Shown: positions 24,728 to 34,350, numbered from the stretch's first letter. The stretch: DNA of 64,000 bases from Streptomyces cellulosae (GCA_014655195.1 BNBH01000011.1:124001-188000); one strand, 5' to 3'. Notes: generated from the letters alone by a model not told the origin. Numbers and translations: made by a program.

Positions 24728-26764
24728 ATGGTTCACAGCGAAGTCGCTGCTCTGCTTGCTCGGTCGCATCGGTTGGGCTCCGATCCCCGGAACACCAACT
24801 ACGCCGGGGGGAACGCCTCCGCCAAGGGGCGGGACGTCGATCCCGTCACCGGGGGTGACGTGGAGTTGATGTGGGTCAAGGGGTCCGGGGGTGATCTCGG
24901 GACGCTGACCGAGGGTGGGCTGGCCGTGTTGCGGCTGGACCGGCTGCGGGCGCTCGTCGACGTGTATCCGGGGGTGGAGCGCGAGGACGAGATGGTCGGC
25001 GCGTTCGACTACTGCCTGCACGGCAAGGGCGGCGCCGCGCCCTCCATCGACACCGCGATGCACGGGCTCGTCGACGCCGCCCACGTCGACCATCTGCACC
25101 CCGACTCGGGCATCGCGCTGGCGTGTGCCGCCGACGGGGAGAAGCTGACCGCCGAGTGCTTCGGCGACACCGTGGTGTGGGTGCCGTGGCGGCGGCCCGG
25201 GTTCCAGCTCGGGCTGGACATCGCCGCCGTCAAGGCCGCCAACCCGCAGGCCATCGGGTGTGTGCTCGGGGGGCACGGGATCACCGCCTGGGGTGACACC
25301 TCCGAGGAGTGCGAGCGGAACTCGCTGCACATCATCCGCACCGCCGAGCGGTTCCTCGCCGAGCGGGGCCGGCCCGAGCCGTTCGGGCCCGTCGTCGAGG
25401 GGTACGAGGCTCTGCCGGAGGGCGAGCGGCGGGAGCGGGCCGCTGCCCTCGCGCCGTACGTGCGGGCGATCGCCTCGCAGGACCGGCCGCAGGTGGGGCA
25501 CTTCGACGACTCCGACGCCGTGCTGGACTTCCTGGCGCGGGCCGGGCATCCGCGGCTGGCCGCGCTGGGGACGTCGTGCCCGGACCACTTCCTGCGCACC
25601 AAGGTGCGTCCGCTCGTGCTGGATCTGCCGCCGTGCACGCCGCTCGACGAGGCGGTGACCCGGCTGGAAGAACTCCACGCGGACTACCGGCGGGAGTACG
25701 CCGCCTACTACGAGCGGCACGCCGAGCCGGACTCCCCCGCGATGCGCGGCGCCGACCCGGCGATCGTGCTGGTGCCGGGCGTGGGCATGTTCAGCTTCGG
25801 CAAGGACAAGCAGACGGCGCGGGTGGCCGGGGAGTTCTACCTCAACGCGATCAACGTGATGCGCGGCGCCGAGGCGGTGTCGACGTACGCGCCGATCGAG
25901 GAGTCGGAGAAGTTCCGCATCGAGTACTGGGCCCTGGAGGAGGCCAAGCTGCGGCGGATGCCGGCGCCGAAGCCGCTGGCGACGCGGGTGGCGCTGGTGA
26001 CCGGGGCCGGCAGCGGGATCGGGAAGGCCATCGCGCGGCGGCTGTCCGCCGAGGGCGCGTGTGTCGTCGTGGCCGATGTGAACGGCGAGAACGCGGCGCG
26101 GGTCGCCGAGGAGCTGGGCGGGCCGGACAAGGCCGTCGCGGTGACCGTGGACGTGACGGACGAGGAGCAGATCGCCGCCGCCTTCCGGGAGGCGGTGCTG
26201 GCCTTCGGCGGGGTGGACCTGGTGGTGAACAACGCCGGGATCTCCCTCTCCAAGCCGCTGCTGGAGACGTCCGCGAAGGACTGGGACCTTCAGCACTCCA
26301 TCATGGCCCGGGGGTCGTTCCTGGTGTCGCGGGAGGCGGCGCGGGTGATGATCTCCCAGCGGCTGGGCGGGGACATCGTGTACATCGCCAGCAAGAACGC
26401 CGTGTTCGCCGGTCCCCACAACATCGCGTACTCGGCGGCCAAGGCCGACCAGGCGCACCAGGTGCGGCTGCTGGCGGCGGAGCTCGGTGAGCACGGCATA
26501 CGGGTCAACGGCGTCAACCCGGACGGTGTGGTGCGCGGTTCGGGGATCTTCGCGGGCGGCTGGGGTGCCCAGCGCGCGGCCGTGTACGGGGTGCCGGAGG
26601 AGAAGCTGGGCGAGTTCTACGCGCAGCGGACGCTGCTGAAGCGGGAGGTGCTGCCCGAGCACGTGGCCAACGCCGTGTTCGCGCTGACCGGCGGCGACCT
26701 CACCCACACCACCGGACTGCACGTCCCGGTCGACGCCGGCGTCGCCGCCGCCTTCCTGCGATGA
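24728..26764 (+). CDS. rhaD: bifunctional rhamnulose-1-phosphate aldolase/short-chain dehydrogenase
   Basis: Predicted 678-residue fusion enzyme. The N-terminal ~420 residues are a class II aldolase/epimerase domain (metal site around HVDHLHPDSGIAL and GCVLGGHGITAW). The C-terminal ~250 residues are a short-chain dehydrogenase with TGAGSGIG near residues 424-431, NNAGIS and the active-site YSAAKADQ. It should split L-rhamnulose 1-phosphate into dihydroxyacetone phosphate and L-lactaldehyde, with the dehydrogenase domain oxidising L-lactaldehyde to L-lactate, as in RhaEW-type enzymes. ATG 24728 follows CACAAGGAACGGTTGTC. Its end overlaps the kinase start by 4 bases. Confidence 0.92.
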   Translation: MVHSEVAALLARSHRLGSDPRNTNYAGGNASAKGRDVDPVTGGDVELMWVKGSGGDLGTLTEGGLAVLRLDRLRALVDVYPGVEREDEMVGAFDYCLHGKGGAAPSIDTAMHGLVDAAHVDHLHPDSGIALACAADGEKLTAECFGDTVVWVPWRRPGFQLGLDIAAVKAANPQAIGCVLGGHGITAWGDTSEECERNSLHIIRTAERFLAERGRPEPFGPVVEGYEALPEGERRERAAALAPYVRAIASQDRPQVGHFDDSDAVLDFLARAGHPRLAALGTSCPDHFLRTKVRPLVLDLPPCTPLDEAVTRLEELHADYRREYAAYYERHAEPDSPAMRGADPAIVLVPGVGMFSFGKDKQTARVAGEFYLNAINVMRGAEAVSTYAPIEESEKFRIEYWALEEAKLRRMPAPKPLATRVALVTGAGSGIGKAIARRLSAEGACVVVADVNGENAARVAEELGGPDKAVAVTVDVTDEEQIAAAFREAVLAFGGVDLVVNNAGISLSKPLLETSAKDWDLQHSIMARGSFLVSREAARVMISQRLGGDIVYIASKNAVFAGPHNIAYSAAKADQAHQVRLLAAELGEHGIRVNGVNPDGVVRGSGIFAGGWGAQRAAVYGVPEEKLGEFYAQRTLLKREVLPEHVANAVFALTGGDLTHTTGLHVPVDAGVAAAFLR

Positions 26765-28209
26765 GCGGCGGCGTGGGGGCGTACGCGGCGGTCGACCTCG
26801 GCGCGTCCAGCGGGCGCGTCATGGTCGGCCGGGTGGGCCCCGGCAGCCTGGAGCTGACGGAGGCGCACCGGTTCCCGAACCGTCCGGTGCGGGTGCCGGA
26901 GGGGCTGCGCTGGGACGTGCTGGGGCTGTACGCCGGGGTGCTCGACGGGCTGCGGGCGGCGGGAGACGTGGACTCCGTCGGCATCGACGGCTGGGCCGTC
27001 GACCACGGGCTGCTCGACGCGGACGGGGCGCTGCTGGGCAATCCCGTGCACTACCGCGACCCGCGGACCGACACCGTGGCGGAGAAGGTGTGGGCGACCG
27101 TGCCGGCCGCGGAGCTGTACGCGGCGACCGGGCTGCAGTACGCGCCGTTCAACACGCTGTACCAGCTCGTCGCGGCCCAAGACACACAGCAGTTCGCGCA
27201 GGCGGAGCGGCTGCTGCTGATGCCCGACCTGCTCGCGTACTGGCTGACCGGGGAGCAGGGCACCGAGCTGACCAACGCCTCCACCACCCAGCTGATCGAC
27301 CCGCGCACCCGGACCTGGGCGCACGGCGTCGCGGAGCGGCTGGGCATCGACCTGGGGCTGTTCGCGCCGCTCAGGCTGCCGGGCGATCCGGCGGGAGCGC
27401 TGCGGCCGGAGGTGCTGGAGGAGACCGGCCTTGCCGGGCCGGTGCCGGTGACGGCGGTCGCCTCGCACGACACGGCGTCCGCGGTGGCCGCCGTACCGGC
27501 GGACGGTGAGCGGTTCGCGTACATCTGCACCGGCACCTGGTCGCTGGCCGGGCTCGAGCTGGACACGCCCGTGCTGACCGAGGAGAGCCGGGCCGCCAAC
27601 TTCACCAACGAGCTGGGCCTGGACGGCACCGTCCGCTACCTGCGCAACATCATGGGGCTGTGGCTGCTCCAGGAGTGCCTGCGCGCCTGGGGCGAGCCGG
27701 ACCTGGGCGCGCTGCTGCGGGAGGCGGCCGGGGCGCCGGCGCTGCGGTCGGTGGTGGACGCCGGGGACACCGCGTTCCTTGCGCCCGGCCGGATGCCGGA
27801 GCGGATCGCGGAGGCGTGCCGCGCGTCGGGGCAGCCGGTGCCGGACTCCCCCGCCGCGACCGTGCGCTGCATCCTCGACTCGCTCGCCCTCGCCCACCGC
27901 ACCGCCGTCGAGGACGCGCAGCGGCTCGCCGGACGAACCGTGGACGTGGTGCACGTCGTGGGCGGCGGCACCCGCAACGCGCTGCTGTGCCAGCTCACCG
28001 CCGACGCCTGCGGGCTTCCGGTGGTGGCCGGGCCGACCGAGGCTGCGGCCCTCGGCAACGTACTGGTGCAGGCCCGCGCCCAGGGGCGGGTCGGCGATCT
28101 CCCCGGCATGCGACGGCTGCTGGCCGGCACCCAGCCGCTCACCCGGTACGAGCCGCGCGGCGACACCCGGCGCTGGGAGGCGGCCCGCGCCCGGCTCGCC
28201 GGACGGTGA
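26761..28209 (+). CDS. rhaB: rhamnulokinase
   Basis: Predicted 482-residue FGGY-family sugar kinase phosphorylating L-rhamnulose to L-rhamnulose 1-phosphate with ATP. The phosphate 1 region AVDLGASSGRVMVGRVG is at the N-terminus; later parts include SVGIDGWAVDHGLLD, CTGTWSLAG and VVHVVGGGTRNALLCQ. The ATG start overlaps the aldolase stop as ATGA, so the three enzymes of the pathway are translationally linked even though isomerase, aldolase and kinase act in a different order. The gene ends 75 bases before lutA. Confidence 0.93.
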   Translation: MSGGVGAYAAVDLGASSGRVMVGRVGPGSLELTEAHRFPNRPVRVPEGLRWDVLGLYAGVLDGLRAAGDVDSVGIDGWAVDHGLLDADGALLGNPVHYRDPRTDTVAEKVWATVPAAELYAATGLQYAPFNTLYQLVAAQDTQQFAQAERLLLMPDLLAYWLTGEQGTELTNASTTQLIDPRTRTWAHGVAERLGIDLGLFAPLRLPGDPAGALRPEVLEETGLAGPVPVTAVASHDTASAVAAVPADGERFAYICTGTWSLAGLELDTPVLTEESRAANFTNELGLDGTVRYLRNIMGLWLLQECLRAWGEPDLGALLREAAGAPALRSVVDAGDTAFLAPGRMPERIAEACRASGQPVPDSPAATVRCILDSLALAHRTAVEDAQRLAGRTVDVVHVVGGGTRNALLCQLTADACGLPVVAGPTEAAALGNVLVQARAQGRVGDLPGMRRLLAGTQPLTRYEPRGDTRRWEAARARLAGR

Positions 28210-28284
28210 CCCGGGTCTCCCCCCGGGCCCCGGACCCGCACTACCCTGCCCATCACCTGATGATCGACTGGACGAGGAGCCGCG

Positions 28285-29040
28285 ATGCGTGTCGCCCTGT
28301 TCCTGACCTGCGTCAACGACACGCTTTATCCGGACACCGGCCGTGCCGTGGTGAAGCTGCTCACCCGGCTGGGCGTCGACGTCGACTTCCCCGAGGCGCA
28401 GACCTGCTGCGGCCAGGCCCACTACAACACCGGCTACCGGCACGAGGCGGAGCCCATGGCCCGTCACTTCGCCGACGTCTTCCGTGAGTACGACGCGGTC
28501 GTGACACCGTCCGGGTCGTGCGGGGCGATGGTGCGGGAGCTGTACCCGCGCATGGGTGAGCGGGCCCGGTCGGAGGGGCGGGGGGACGGTCTCGCGACGG
28601 TGCTGGCGCCGGTGGTGCCGAAGACGTACGAACTCACCGAGTTCCTGGTGGACGTGCTGGAGGTGACGGACGTCGGGGCGTACTACCCGCACCGGGTGAC
28701 GTACCACCCGACCTGCCACGGGCTGCGCTCGCTCGGGCTCGGCGAGCGGCCGCTGCGGCTGCTGCGCGCGGTGAAGGGTCTTGAGCTGGTGGAACTGCCG
28801 GGTGCGGAGGAGTGCTGCGGGTTCGGCGGCACGTTCGCGCTGAAGAACGCCGACGTGTCGGCGGCGATGGGCACGGACAAGGTGCGCAACGCCGAGTCGA
28901 CGGGCGCGGAGGTGCTGTGCGCGGCGGACAACTCCTGTCTGATGCACATCGGCGGCACGATGACGCGGCTGCGTACCGGCATGCGGCCGGTGCACATCGC
29001 GGAGATCCTGGCGAGCACGGAGGAGGACCCGTCCGTATGA
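28285..29040 (+). CDS. lutA: lactate utilisation protein A, (Fe-S)-binding
   Basis: Predicted 251-residue subunit of the LutABC L-lactate oxidation complex (LldE-type). Two CCG domains are visible, with cysteine groups around QTCCGQAHYNTGYR and ECCGFGGTFALKN, giving an iron-sulfur or thiol-based redox centre. LutABC oxidises L-lactate to pyruvate. The ATG at 28285 follows GACGAGGAGCCGCG. The gene follows the kinase by 75 bases on the same strand and starts the lut part of the operon. Confidence 0.93.
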   Translation: MRVALFLTCVNDTLYPDTGRAVVKLLTRLGVDVDFPEAQTCCGQAHYNTGYRHEAEPMARHFADVFREYDAVVTPSGSCGAMVRELYPRMGERARSEGRGDGLATVLAPVVPKTYELTEFLVDVLEVTDVGAYYPHRVTYHPTCHGLRSLGLGERPLRLLRAVKGLELVELPGAEECCGFGGTFALKNADVSAAMGTDKVRNAESTGAEVLCAADNSCLMHIGGTMTRLRTGMRPVHIAEILASTEEDPSV

Positions 29041-30515
29041 GCGGAACGTTCGTCGGTATGCCCGCTTTCCCGGCGGCGGCCCGGGAGGCCGTGCGCGACA
29101 CCACCCTGCGGGGCAATCTGCGGCACGCCACGCACACCATCCGCGCCAAGCGGGCGCGTGCGGTGGCCGAGCTGGACGACTGGGAGCGGCTGCGGCAGGC
29201 CGGGAAGCGGATCAAGGACCGCACGCTGCGTCATCTCGACCGCTATCTGGTGCAGTTGGAGGAGTCGGTGACGGCGGCGGGCGGTGTCGTCCACTGGGCC
29301 GCCGACGCCGACGAGGCGAACCGGATCGTCGCGGAGCTGGTGAAGGCGACCGGTGAGACGGAGGTCGTCAAGGTCAAGTCGATGGCCACGCAGGAGATCG
29401 CGCTCAACGAGACGCTGGAGGCGCAGGGCATCCACGCCTACGAGACCGATCTGGCCGAGCTGATCGTGCAGTTGGGCAAGGACCGGCCGTCGCACATCCT
29501 GGTCCCGGCGATCCACCGCAACCGCGGGGAGATCCGCGACATCTTCACCCGCGAGATGGGCGAGTGGGGCCGTCCCGCGCCCGAGGGGCTCACGGACACG
29601 CCCGCCGACCTCGCGGAGGCGGCACGCCTTCATCTGCGGGAGAAGTTCCTGCGCGCCAAGGTCGGCATCTCCGGCGCCAACTTCATGGTCGCCGAGACCG
29701 GCACGCTCGTCGTGGTGGAGTCCGAGGGCAACGGGCGGATGTGCCTGACCCTGCCGGAGACGCTGATCTCGGTGGTGGGCATCGAGAAGATCGTGCCGAC
29801 CTGGCAGGACCTGGAGGTGTTCCTGCAGACCCTCCCCCGCTCCTCCACCGCCGAGCGGATGAACCCGTACACGTCGATGTGGACCGGCACCACGGACGGG
29901 GACGGGCCGCGGAACTTCCATCTGGTGCTGCTGGACAACGGGCGCACCGACACCCTCGCCGACGAGGTGGGCCGGCAGGCGCTGCGCTGCATCCGCTGCT
30001 CCGCCTGCCTGAACGTCTGCCCGGTGTACGAGCGGGCGGGCGGGCACGCGTACGGGTCGGTGTACCCGGGTCCGATCGGCGCCATCCTCAGCCCTCAACT
30101 CCGGGGCACGGCAAGCGAGATCGACGCATCGCTGCCGTACGCGTCGTCGCTGTGCGGGGCCTGCTACGAGGTGTGCCCGGTCGCCATCGACATTCCCGAG
30201 GTGCTGGTGCATCTGCGGGAGCGGGTGGTGGAGGGCGGCGAGGCCGTCCGGGAGGGCAACAAGGTGCGGCTGCGTCCGGCGAAGGGGCACGCGGCCGAGC
30301 GGGCCGCGATGCGGGCGGCCCGCTGGGCGCTCACCCGGCCCGGCGCCCTGCGCACCGGCCAGCGGCTCGCGTCGCGTACGCGGCGGCTGCATCCGCGCAC
30401 GCTGCCGGGGCCCGGCCGGGCGTGGAGCGGGACGCGGGACCTGCCGCCGGTGCCGGCGGAACCGTTCCGGGACTGGTGGCAGCGGACGCGCGGCGGGAAG
30501 GACGGTGCGAAGTGA
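29037..30515 (+). CDS. lutB: lactate utilisation iron-sulfur protein B
   Basis: Predicted 492-residue LutB subunit. The first ~300 residues form the LUD-type domain (EIALNETLEAQGIHAYETDL). Ferredoxin-like [4Fe-4S] cysteines are at 318, 321, 324 and 328 (CIRCSACLNVC), with a second set at 373, 376 and 380 (CGACYEVC). A basic C-terminal tail of about 90 residues follows. The ATG overlaps the lutA stop as ATGA, and lutC overlaps its own stop, so the three subunits are co-translated for assembly. Confidence 0.93.
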   Translation: MSGTFVGMPAFPAAAREAVRDTTLRGNLRHATHTIRAKRARAVAELDDWERLRQAGKRIKDRTLRHLDRYLVQLEESVTAAGGVVHWAADADEANRIVAELVKATGETEVVKVKSMATQEIALNETLEAQGIHAYETDLAELIVQLGKDRPSHILVPAIHRNRGEIRDIFTREMGEWGRPAPEGLTDTPADLAEAARLHLREKFLRAKVGISGANFMVAETGTLVVVESEGNGRMCLTLPETLISVVGIEKIVPTWQDLEVFLQTLPRSSTAERMNPYTSMWTGTTDGDGPRNFHLVLLDNGRTDTLADEVGRQALRCIRCSACLNVCPVYERAGGHAYGSVYPGPIGAILSPQLRGTASEIDASLPYASSLCGACYEVCPVAIDIPEVLVHLRERVVEGGEAVREGNKVRLRPAKGHAAERAAMRAARWALTRPGALRTGQRLASRTRRLHPRTLPGPGRAWSGTRDLPPVPAEPFRDWWQRTRGGKDGAK

Positions 30516-31144
30516 GCAGCAGGGAGCGGATCCTGGGCCGGGTGCGGCGGGCCCTGGCGGACGTGCCGCCGGGTGAGGACGTACCGGTCGAGCGGGACTA
30601 TCTGCGCGAGCACGGGGAGCGGACCGTCGAGGAGACGGTGGACCTGCTGGCGGAGAATCTGGCGGACTACCGGGCGGTCGTGCACCGGACCGACACCGGC
30701 TCGCTGCCGGGCGTCGTCGCGGAACTCCTGTCCGCGCGGGGCGCGTCGACCGTGCTGGTGCCGCCCGGCCTGGACGAGGGCTGGCTCGCGGCGGCCGAGG
30801 TGACGCGGGTGCCGGACGAGGCGGGCAGCACCCCGCACGAGCTGGACCAGGTCGACAGCGTCCTCACCGCCTGCGCCGTGGCGATCGCCGAGACCGGCAC
30901 GATCGTCCTCGACGGCTCCCCCGACCAGGGCCGCCGCCGGATCAGCCTGGTCCCCGACCACCACATCTGCGTGGTACGCGTCCCTGATCAGGTGGTGGCG
31001 TCCGTCCCGCAAGCCCTCGAACGCCTCGACCCCGCCCGCCCGTTGACCTGGATCTCCGGCCCCTCCGCGACCAGCGACATCGAGCTGGACCGGGTGGAGG
31101 GCGTGCATGGGCCGCGCACTCTGGAGGTCGTCCTGGTCCGGTGA
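30512..31144 (+). CDS. lutC: lactate utilisation protein C (LUD domain)
   Basis: Predicted 210-residue LutC subunit with the LUD domain (SVLTACAVAIAETGTIVLDG, ISLVPDHHICVV). It completes the LutABC complex that oxidises L-lactate to pyruvate. GTG 30512 overlaps the lutB stop as GTGA. The gene ends the rhamnose/lactate operon; an inverted repeat that may act as terminator begins 13 bases after its stop. Confidence 0.92.
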   Translation: MSSRERILGRVRRALADVPPGEDVPVERDYLREHGERTVEETVDLLAENLADYRAVVHRTDTGSLPGVVAELLSARGASTVLVPPGLDEGWLAAAEVTRVPDEAGSTPHELDQVDSVLTACAVAIAETGTIVLDGSPDQGRRRISLVPDHHICVVRVPDQVVASVPQALERLDPARPLTWISGPSATSDIELDRVEGVHGPRTLEVVLVR

Positions 31145-31156
31145 ACCACCGCCCGA

Positions 31157-31178
31157 GGGGTGTCGCTGCGTACACCCC
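31157..31178. terminator. inverted repeat after lutC
   Basis: GGGGTGT (31157-31163) pairs perfectly with ACACCCC (31172-31178) around an 8-base loop. It starts 13 bases after the lutC stop and about 90 bases before the ABC transporter ATPase start. It may be a terminator for lutC or an operator for the ABC genes. Confidence 0.45.
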
Positions 31179-31267
31179 GGGACGGGCACTGCGCCCCGTG
31201 TGGGCCGCTCCTCTCCTCCGTAGCGTCGTGACCAGGGCACAGGGCGTGCCCGACGGAGGAGATGACG

Positions 31268-32053
31268 ATGGTGCGCAACAGGGCGCGGCACGACCCGCGC
31301 ACGGAACCGGCCACCGAGGCGCTGCGCCTGGTCAAGGTCACCAAGTCGTACGGCACGGCGGACAGCGCCGTGACCGCGCTGGAGGGGGTGACGCTGGGCC
31401 TGGCGCGGGGCACGTTCACGGCGGTGATGGGGCCGTCCGGCTCCGGCAAGTCGACGCTGCTGCAGTGCGCGGCGGGTCTGGAGCGGCCGGACGCGGGGAT
31501 CGTACGGGTGGACGGGACGGAGCTGACGGGCGCCGGTGAGGCGGAGCTGACGAGGTTCCGGCGCGGGCGGGTCGGGTTCGTGTTCCAGCAGTACAACCTG
31601 CTGGAGACGCTGACGGTGGCGCAGAACACCGTGCTGCCGCTGAAGCTGGCGGGCCGCCGGGTGGACCGGCGGCGGGCGACGGAGATCCTCACGGCCGTGG
31701 GGCTCGGCGACCGGCTGGGGCACCGCCCTGACCAGCTGTCCGGCGGTCAGCGGCAGCGGGTGGCGATCGCGCGGGCGCTGGTCGCCGAGCCGCGGGTGAT
31801 CTTCGCGGACGAGCCGACGGGGGCGCTGGACACCCGCAGCGCGCGGGACGTGCTGGCGCTGCTGCGGGAGGCGGTGCGGGTGCACGGGCGGACCGTGGTG
31901 ATGGTGACGCACGACCCGGTCGCCGCCTCCTGGGCGGACAGTGTGCTGTTCCTCGCGGACGGCAGGCTGGCCGGACGGATGGACACGCCGACCGCCGACG
32001 CGGTGGCGGAGCGTCTTGCGCACCTGGGTGACGACGCGCCGGTGGGGGTGTGA
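31268..32053 (+). CDS. ABC transporter ATP-binding protein (MacB/LolD type)
   Basis: Predicted 261-residue ATPase of a type VII (MacB-like) ABC transporter. Walker A is MGPSGSGKST, the signature LSGGQRQRV, and Walker B VIFADEPTG. These transporters act by mechanotransmission and often handle antimicrobial peptides or envelope lipids; here the cargo is unknown. ATG 31268 is preferred because GGAGG lies eight bases upstream; the ATG at 31262 is too close to it. The FtsX-like permease gene starts three bases after its stop, so the two form one transporter. Confidence 0.88.
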   Translation: MVRNRARHDPRTEPATEALRLVKVTKSYGTADSAVTALEGVTLGLARGTFTAVMGPSGSGKSTLLQCAAGLERPDAGIVRVDGTELTGAGEAELTRFRRGRVGFVFQQYNLLETLTVAQNTVLPLKLAGRRVDRRRATEILTAVGLGDRLGHRPDQLSGGQRQRVAIARALVAEPRVIFADEPTGALDTRSARDVLALLREAVRVHGRTVVMVTHDPVAASWADSVLFLADGRLAGRMDTPTADAVAERLAHLGDDAPVGV

Positions 32054-32056
32054 GCG

Positions 32057-33367
32057 ATGCTCGTACTGGCTCTGCGGTCGGTCCGGCAGCGGCCCGGACG
32101 GTTCCTCGCGACGCTGCTGTCCGCCTTCCTGGGCGCGGCGATCGTCATGGCGTTCAACTCGCTGCACGACACCGCCGGCGCGCCGGGCGTCGACGCGGTC
32201 AGCTCGGAGACGCTGCGGACGGCGGCCGGGGTGGTCGGCGGGTACGGCACGCTGCTGGTGTTCTTCGCGGTCGCGTCCGCGCTGACGGTGAACGTGCGGC
32301 AGCGGGCGGCCGAGCTGGAGCTGCTGCGCCGCTCGGGGGCGACGCCGGGGCAGCTCCGGCGGATGGTGGTGGGCGAGGCCCTCGCGGTGGCCCTGGTGGG
32401 TACGGCCGCTGCGGTGCTGCCGGCCGTGCTGGGCGGGCGGCTGCTGGTGGAGCTGTTCCAGGACACGGGGCAGGTCGCCGCGTCCGTGGACCACTCGTTC
32501 GGGGCGGTGGCGCTGGCGTCCGGCGTCTTCGTCACGCCGGCCGCCTCGGCGGGCGCGGCGCTGCTCGCGCTGCGAAGGGTCACGCGGGGGCGGCGGCGCA
32601 CCGTGCGGCGGCGGCCGGTGTTCGCGTGGGCGGCGCTGACGGCCGGGGCGGTGGCCGCGTCGTCCACGTTCGCCTTCTCCTCGACGGACGAGATGCTGAT
32701 GGCGTTCCCGGCGCAGGGCGCGATCCTGCTGTCGGTGGGGTTCGCGCTGATGGCGCCGCGTCTGCTCACGGGTGTGCTCGGCCGGCTCACGCTCGGCGGG
32801 GCGAGCGGCTGGCTCGCGGTGCGGAACCTGCGGCGGCGGGCCGGTGAGCTGTCCGGCATCCTGATGGCGCTGATCCTGTTCACGGCGGTGTCCACGGCGA
32901 CGCTCACCATGCAGGCGGTGGAGAGCGACGAGGTCGCGGCCTCGGGGCTGGTGAAGTCGGTCGACGCCAAGAACCTGGAGACGCTCAACTACACCGTCGT
33001 CGGCATCATCGTGGTGTTCGTCTGCGTGATGCTGGTCAACTCCCTGTACGCGGCGACCACGTACCGGGGCCGGGAGTTCGGGCAGCAGCGTCTCGCCGGT
33101 GCGACGCCCGGTCAGGTGCTGGGCGTGGTGGGTGTCGAGGGGCTGGTCCTCACGGTGGTCGGGCTGCTGTTCGGCACGCTGGCGGCGCTGGCCGGGATCG
33201 TGCCGTTCACCGTCGTCCGCAGCGACGCGGTGCTGCCGGGGCAGTTGACGGGCGTGTGGACGGCCGTGGCCGCGGTCGGCGCGGCGGCGACCGTCGGGAC
33301 GAGCCTGTTCACGGCGCGGCGGGTGCTGCGGACGCCGGCGGTGCGGGCGGTGGGCGTGGCCGCGTGA
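32057..33367 (+). CDS. FtsX-like ABC transporter permease
   Basis: Predicted 436-residue membrane protein with two FtsX/MacB membrane domains, each a set of about four hydrophobic segments. Repeated motifs show the duplication: RQRAAELELLRRSGATPGQ near the first half and YRGREFGQQRLAGATPGQV near the second. It pairs with the ATPase gene just upstream. The start codon is ATG 32057. No periplasmic partner or two-component system lies next to it. Substrate not inferable. Confidence 0.85.
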   Translation: MLVLALRSVRQRPGRFLATLLSAFLGAAIVMAFNSLHDTAGAPGVDAVSSETLRTAAGVVGGYGTLLVFFAVASALTVNVRQRAAELELLRRSGATPGQLRRMVVGEALAVALVGTAAAVLPAVLGGRLLVELFQDTGQVAASVDHSFGAVALASGVFVTPAASAGAALLALRRVTRGRRRTVRRRPVFAWAALTAGAVAASSTFAFSSTDEMLMAFPAQGAILLSVGFALMAPRLLTGVLGRLTLGGASGWLAVRNLRRRAGELSGILMALILFTAVSTATLTMQAVESDEVAASGLVKSVDAKNLETLNYTVVGIIVVFVCVMLVNSLYAATTYRGREFGQQRLAGATPGQVLGVVGVEGLVLTVVGLLFGTLAALAGIVPFTVVRSDAVLPGQLTGVWTAVAAVGAAATVGTSLFTARRVLRTPAVRAVGVAA

Positions 33368-33492
33368 CGGTGCGGGCATGTCATCGGGCGAGCGAGCGCG
33401 TGACACAGCAGTGAGCAAGCGCTTAGATAGATGTCCGGGCATCCACGCGGTGCCCGGACACCGTCGTTCCCGCGCCCAGCCGGAGGCCGCAG

Positions 33493-34350
33493 TTGTTCAC
33501 TTCCGTCGACGACGTCTCCGCACGCCTCGCCGAGACCGGCTATCTGGCCTCCCCCGCGGTCGCCACCACCGTCTTCCTCGCCGCCCGGCTCGGCAAGCCC
33601 CTGCTGGTCGAGGGCCCCGCCGGGGTGGGCAAGACCGAGCTGGCCAAGGCCGTCGCCCGCGCCTGCGACGCCCGTCTCGTACGGCTCCAGTGCTACGAGG
33701 GCGTGGACGAGTCGCGCGCGCTGTACGAGTGGAACCACGCCAAGCAGCTGCTGCGGATCAGCGCGGGCCGCGGCGAGACCTGGGACGAGGCCCGCACGGA
33801 CATCTTCAGCGAGGAGTTCCTCCTCCCCCGTCCGCTGCTCACCGCGATCCGCGGGGACGACCCCAAGGTGCTGCTGATCGACGAGACGGACAAGGCGGAC
33901 GTCGAGATCGAGGGACTGCTGCTGGAGGTGCTCGGCGACTTCCAGGTGACGGTGCCCGAGCTGGGCACGGTGACCGCGACCCGCCGGCCGTTCACCGTCC
34001 TCACCTCCAACGCGACCCGGGAGCTGTCCGAGGCGCTGCGCCGCCGCTGCCTGTTCCTGCACATCGGGTTCCCGGACGCGGAGCTGGAGCGGCGGATCGT
34101 CCGGCTGAAGGTGCCGGGCGTGGACGCGGCGCTGGCGGAGTCCGTGGTGCGGGTGGTGGGGGCGCTGCGCGCGATGGACCTGCGCAAGGCGCCGTCGGTC
34201 GCCGAGACCGTCGACTGGGCGCGCACCCTGCTGGCGCTCGGCGCGAGCACGCTCGACGAGACGGTCGTACGGGACAGTCTGGGCGTGGTCCTCAAGCACC
34301 AGGACGACATCCAGAAGGCGGCGGCCAAGCTCGACCTGGACGCGCTGTGA
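33493..34350 (+). CDS. MoxR family AAA ATPase
   Basis: Predicted 285-residue AAA+ ATPase of the MoxR family, chaperone-like factors that insert cofactors or remodel protein complexes with a vWA-domain partner. Walker A GPAGVGKT is at residues 41-48, Walker B LLIDETD at 127-133. The TTG start at 33493 is supported by GGAGG six bases upstream. The vWA protein gene follows with overlapping codons. No metalloenzyme target gene is adjacent, so its client is unknown. Confidence 0.88.
   Translation: MFTSVDDVSARLAETGYLASPAVATTVFLAARLGKPLLVEGPAGVGKTELAKAVARACDARLVRLQCYEGVDESRALYEWNHAKQLLRISAGRGETWDEARTDIFSEEFLLPRPLLTAIRGDDPKVLLIDETDKADVEIEGLLLEVLGDFQVTVPELGTVTATRRPFTVLTSNATRELSEALRRRCLFLHIGFPDAELERRIVRLKVPGVDAALAESVVRVVGALRAMDLRKAPSVAETVDWARTLLALGASTLDETVVRDSLGVVLKHQDDIQKAAAKLDLDAL

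Noticed and set aside
30164..33442. A very long open frame on the minus strand across lutB, lutC and the ABC genes
   Set aside because: Its translation is Arg-, His- and Pro-rich with no domain. It mirrors the GC-biased third positions of the genes on the other strand, which all have clear family motifs.
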